Below, one piece after another: positions 5,511 to 8,407 of a stretch of DNA of 8,407 nucleotides; the stretch's first letter is position 1, and every line of letters starts with the position of its first letter. Where the stretch lies: contig WTGR01000377.1 in NCBI GenBank assembly GCA_011523485.1, forward strand, positions 1 to 8,407. Reading direction: 5' to 3'. The notes beneath the pieces were generated by a model, which saw only the letters and a program-made list of their open reading frames with translations, did no database searches and was not told where the DNA came from. The stretch is from Acidobacteriota bacterium (GTDB lineage: Bacteria; Acidobacteriota; Vicinamibacteria; Vicinamibacterales; UBA8438). The translations under genes and the position numbers were made by a program.

Positions 5511-8407
5511 ATGGGCCGAAACTCCGAGCCTGCGAGGCGTTTCGGGGCGCCAGGCGCAGCGATGCCCGACATCGAGCGGCGTCCGGGACGCGGATCCGGA
5601 CCGGGCATGCTCAGGATCGCACATGTCGCGACGCGAATACGTCTGCGCACGGTCGCGGTTGCCCTGACCGGCGCGAGCCTCCTCGCTCCGGCCGTGCCGG
5701 CGGCGGCGCAAACGCCCGGCCCGATCGTCGTGGTGCCGTTCGCGAACGTGAGCCGGCAACCGGCCGACGACTGGATCGGCGCCGGCCTCGCCGAGACCAT
5801 CGCAGCCGATCTGCGGAACGCGGGACTCAGCGTGGTCGGGCACGGCGCGGTCGACGCCGCCGATGCCCTGTCCGCAAGGTACGGGTACGGGAACGGCGTT
5901 GGCAACGGAAACGGCAATGGAAACGGCTGGTTCGACGGCGGTGCGCTCGACACCTACCGCCGGCGCGGTGTCGCCTGGCTCGTCGACGGAACGCTGCAGC
6001 GAGTGGGAGAACGGTTGCGGGTCACGACCCGCGTCGTGGATGTCGCTACCGGCGCGACCGCGTTCGGCACCCGCGTCGACGGCGACTTCGGCGACCTGTT
6101 CGACATCCAGGACGAGGTGGGTGCGGCGCTCGCCGGGCACCTGTCGACCGACTCGAGAACGGCGGCCGGCATTGCGCCGGCGGCAGGTGTGGCAGCCTCG
6201 GAATCCACCCCGCGGCCCGAGAGCGTCGCGTCCGCGGCGCCGGCCCGCATCGTGCCGGCCGAGCCCGAACGGAACGTGACCGGTGCGCTCGCGTTCGGCG
6301 AAGCGGGGGACGGCGCGCCGCCAGCCCGCCCCCAGGGCAGGCGTCCGGGCCGAGGCGGCGGATTCACGCCGACGCCGCGAACCCGCCCGACGGTGGTCAT
6401 CGGGCGTACCAGCACGCCGCCGGACATCGACGGCCGGCTCGACGACTCGGTCTGGGAGACCGCCACCCACATCACGGACTTCATCCAGATCGCGCCCATC
6501 GAGGGCGCACCGGGCACGGAGGAGACCGAGGTGTGGATGGCCTACGACAACGACCATCTCTACTTCGCCTTCTACGCCCACTACACGCGGCCGGAGGTGA
6601 TGCGCATCAACCGGGCCGACCGCGAGGAGATCCGCGGGGACGACCGGATGTCCGTGCTGTTCGATCCGTTCCTCGACCAGCAGCGGGCGTACCAGTTCGA
6701 GGTGAACGGCTACGGCGTGCAGTCCGACTCGCTCGTCAACGCGGACGGCAGTACCGGCTTCTCGCGGTCGAGCGGCAGCTCGTCGGCCTCGCGGGGCAGC
6801 GGACCGCGGCGGAGCGGCGGCAGCGGCATGAGCCAGTCCGGACAGTTCGGCATCCGCGGCGACGATTCGTGGGACGCCCTCTTCGACAGTGCCGGGCAGG
6901 TCGTCGTCGACGGCTGGACGGCCGAGATGCGCATTCCCTTCAAGAGCCTGCGCTATCCGTCGCGGGCGGGCGGCGAGGAGCACCGCTGGGGCTTCCAGAT
7001 CACGCGCGTCATCCGGGACAAGTCGGAGGCGCAGTCGTGGTCGCCGATCTCGCGCGGCGTCGCCGGTCAGCTCACGCAGTTCGGGGTGCTCGAGGGCCTG
7101 TCGGACATGTCCCGGAGCCGCAACCTCGAGTTCCTCCCCGAGCTGACCGGGTTCCGCCTCGGTTCGCTCGACAGGGAAACCGGCGTCTTCGATCGCGGCG
7201 ACCCGGGCGGCGAGCCGGGGCTCGGCGTCAAGTACGGCATCACGCCCAACCTGACTGCCGACATCACCTTCAACCCCGACTTCTCGCAGATTGAGTCGGA
7301 CCGGCCGCAGATCGAGACCAACCAGCGCTTCCAGCTCTTCTATCCGGAGCAGCGCCCGTTCTTCCTGGAGGGACAGGAGATCTTCCAGACGGCGACGCCG
7401 CTGACCCTGGTCCACACCCGCACGATCGCCGACCCCGACTTCGGCGGGAAGCTGACCGGCAAGGTGGGCCGGACGACGCTGGGGGTGGTCGTGGCCGACG
7501 ACGTGGCGGCGGGCCGGCTCGTCGCGGACACGCACCCGGAGTACGGCGGCACCGCGCAGACCGTCATGGGGCGCGCACGGTACGACTTCTACGCCGAGTC
7601 GTACCTCGGCGCCATCATGACGGACCGCGAGTTCGGGAACGACCACAACCGGGTGGCCGGGGTGGACGGGCGTTTCCGTCTCGGGCGCACCCACCGCGTC
7701 AGCTTCCTGGCCGCGGGGTCCGAGACGCGGGATGCGGATCTCGGCGCGCTGTCCGGATCGGCGGTCGAGGCGGACTTCTCGAAGCAGGGACGCAATCTCA
7801 GCTACAACGTCGCCTACAGCAGCATCGATCCGGGGTTCCACACCAACACCGGCTTTCTGCCGCGCGTCGACCTGCAGCAGACGAGCGGCACCGTGTCGTA
7901 CCGCTGGTGGCCCGAGTCGAACCTCATGACCTGGGGCCCGTCGGCCACCTACCTGCGCCTCTACGACCACGCCGGCGTGCTGCAGGACGAGCAGCTCCAG
8001 GGCATGGCGAGCTTCTCGTTCCGCAACAACATGGCCATCACCGGCATGGTCAACCGCGACCTGGAGCGCTACGGGAAGATCGACTTCCGCAAGACCGGCT
8101 ACGGCTTCTTCGGCGTCATGAGCGCACGGATCCTGTCGATCTACGGCGGCTACAACTGGGGCGACGGCATCCTCTACGCGGACGACCCGTACCTGGGGCG
8201 CTCGACCATCGGCAACGTGAACTTCCGCTTCCAGCCCACGTCGCGGCTGCGCACCGAGTTCAACATGGTCTCGAGCGACTTCGTGAATCCGCTCGGCAAC
8301 GAAGGCATCTTCCACGTGAAGATCTTCCGCACCCGCACCACCTACCAGTTCACCGACCGGCTGCTCGCGCGCCACATCGCCGAGCACAACACGCAGTCGG
8401 TGACGGT
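5511..8407 (+). CDS. TolB/FlgO-like domain fused to CBM9-like and DUF5916 outer-membrane barrel (3' partial)
   Basis: The frame is open for 965 codons to the window edge. A long N-region leads to an export signal (VAVALTGASLLAPAVPAAA, ending near AQTP). Residues about 71-213 resemble the TolB_N/FlgO alpha-beta domain (PIVVVPFANVS, WIGAGLAETIAADL, WLVDGTLQRVGERLRVTTRVVD, DLFDIQDEVGAAL). A low-complexity Pro/Ala/Gly linker follows. From about 294 comes a CBM9-like domain (PPDIDGRLDDSVWETA, DNDHLYFAFYAH, DDRMSVLFDPF, GWTAEMRIPFKSLRYP). The DUF5916 barrel follows, with hallmarks NPDFSQIESD (about 588) and FYPEQRPFFLEG (about 610). The role is unknown; members are thought to be outer-membrane proteins, perhaps ligand or glycan related. 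Oddities are an Asn-Gly repeat (124-139) in the TolB-like domain and a 33-residue Ser/Gly insertion (413-445) in the CBM9-like domain. DUF5916 proteins usually begin near the CBM9 part, so the N-terminal domain is an addition. Confidence 0.9.
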   Translation, partial: MGRNSEPARRFGAPGAAMPDIERRPGRGSGPGMLRIAHVATRIRLRTVAVALTGASLLAPAVPAAAQTPGPIVVVPFANVSRQPADDWIGAGLAETIAADLRNAGLSVVGHGAVDAADALSARYGYGNGVGNGNGNGNGWFDGGALDTYRRRGVAWLVDGTLQRVGERLRVTTRVVDVATGATAFGTRVDGDFGDLFDIQDEVGAALAGHLSTDSRTAAGIAPAAGVAASESTPRPESVASAAPARIVPAEPERNVTGALAFGEAGDGAPPARPQGRRPGRGGGFTPTPRTRPTVVIGRTSTPPDIDGRLDDSVWETATHITDFIQIAPIEGAPGTEETEVWMAYDNDHLYFAFYAHYTRPEVMRINRADREEIRGDDRMSVLFDPFLDQQRAYQFEVNGYGVQSDSLVNADGSTGFSRSSGSSSASRGSGPRRSGGSGMSQSGQFGIRGDDSWDALFDSAGQVVVDGWTAEMRIPFKSLRYPSRAGGEEHRWGFQITRVIRDKSEAQSWSPISRGVAGQLTQFGVLEGLSDMSRSRNLEFLPELTGFRLGSLDRETGVFDRGDPGGEPGLGVKYGITPNLTADITFNPDFSQIESDRPQIETNQRFQLFYPEQRPFFLEGQEIFQTATPLTLVHTRTIADPDFGGKLTGKVGRTTLGVVVADDVAAGRLVADTHPEYGGTAQTVMGRARYDFYAESYLGAIMTDREFGNDHNRVAGVDGRFRLGRTHRVSFLAAGSETRDADLGALSGSAVEADFSKQGRNLSYNVAYSSIDPGFHTNTGFLPRVDLQQTSGTVSYRWWPESNLMTWGPSATYLRLYDHAGVLQDEQLQGMASFSFRNNMAITGMVNRDLERYGKIDFRKTGYGFFGVMSARILSIYGGYNWGDGILYADDPYLGRSTIGNVNFRFQPTSRLRTEFNMVSSDFVNPLGNEGIFHVKIFRTRTTYQFTDRLLARHIAEHNTQSVT
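5889..5927 (+). repeat. Degenerate GGN-AAC repeat encoding an Asn-Gly run
   Basis: Within the TolB-like domain, near-repeats of the hexamer GGN AAY encode GNGVGNGNGNGNG, preceded by YGY. Third codon positions vary (GGC, GGA, GGG; AAC, AAT), so the run has diverged at DNA level while the peptide pattern has been kept. It lies in a loop between a helix and the next conserved segment. Confidence 0.7.

Noticed and set aside
4821..8387. A minus-strand open frame of about 1,188 codons opposite the DUF5916-type gene and its upstream gene
   Set aside because: It is antisense to genes with clear domains and signals. Its peptide is rich in Arg, Ala, Val, Gly and Asp with no recognisable domain, as expected for a shadow frame in very GC-rich DNA.

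Overview
The window is very GC-rich DNA, on the order of 70% by eye, densely packed with genes for envelope proteins. A DUF5916-type CBM9/beta-barrel protein and a heavy-metal RND efflux operon with long-form adaptor architecture both suggest a Gram-negative bacterium, most likely an Acidobacteriota member of the Vicinamibacteria type. That placement is inferred from protein style; no rRNA or other taxonomic marker is present.

Left part, minus strand (about 4821 down to 1). This is a metal-efflux operon read right to left. It begins with a small histidine-rich exported protein (4390-4821). A TolC-type outer-membrane channel (3012-4283) follows, then a CusB-type periplasmic adaptor lipoprotein with a His tail (1465-3015) whose start overlaps the channel stop by four bases (ATGA). 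Next is a SAM-dependent methyltransferase (634-1371 or 1410), then the N-terminal 190 residues of a CusA/CzcA-type RND pump that leaves the window (1-572). The channel, adaptor and pump would form a tripartite complex exporting a metal cation across both membranes. The His-rich protein could bind metal in the periplasm. The methyltransferase is not a known part of such pumps and sits as a foreign-looking cassette between adaptor and pump.

Middle (4822-5006). This is a divergent control region. It holds a good sigma70-like promoter facing right, a weaker candidate facing left, a nine-base inverted repeat that coincides with both -35 elements, and a 14-bp direct repeat with a 20-bp period between them. 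The arrangement looks like a shared operator region, but no regulator gene is visible.

Right part, plus strand (5007 to the end). A 133-residue secreted protein of unknown function (5007-5408) is followed after 102 bases by a large exported protein (5511 to beyond 8407). The large protein joins an N-terminal TolB/FlgO-like domain to a CBM9-like domain and a DUF5916 outer-membrane barrel, and it carries two low-complexity insertions.

The most notable items are the methyltransferase inside the efflux operon, the TolB-like/DUF5916 fusion, and the symmetric divergent control region. No gap exceeds 300 bases. No RNA gene, insertion sequence or CRISPR array was seen.
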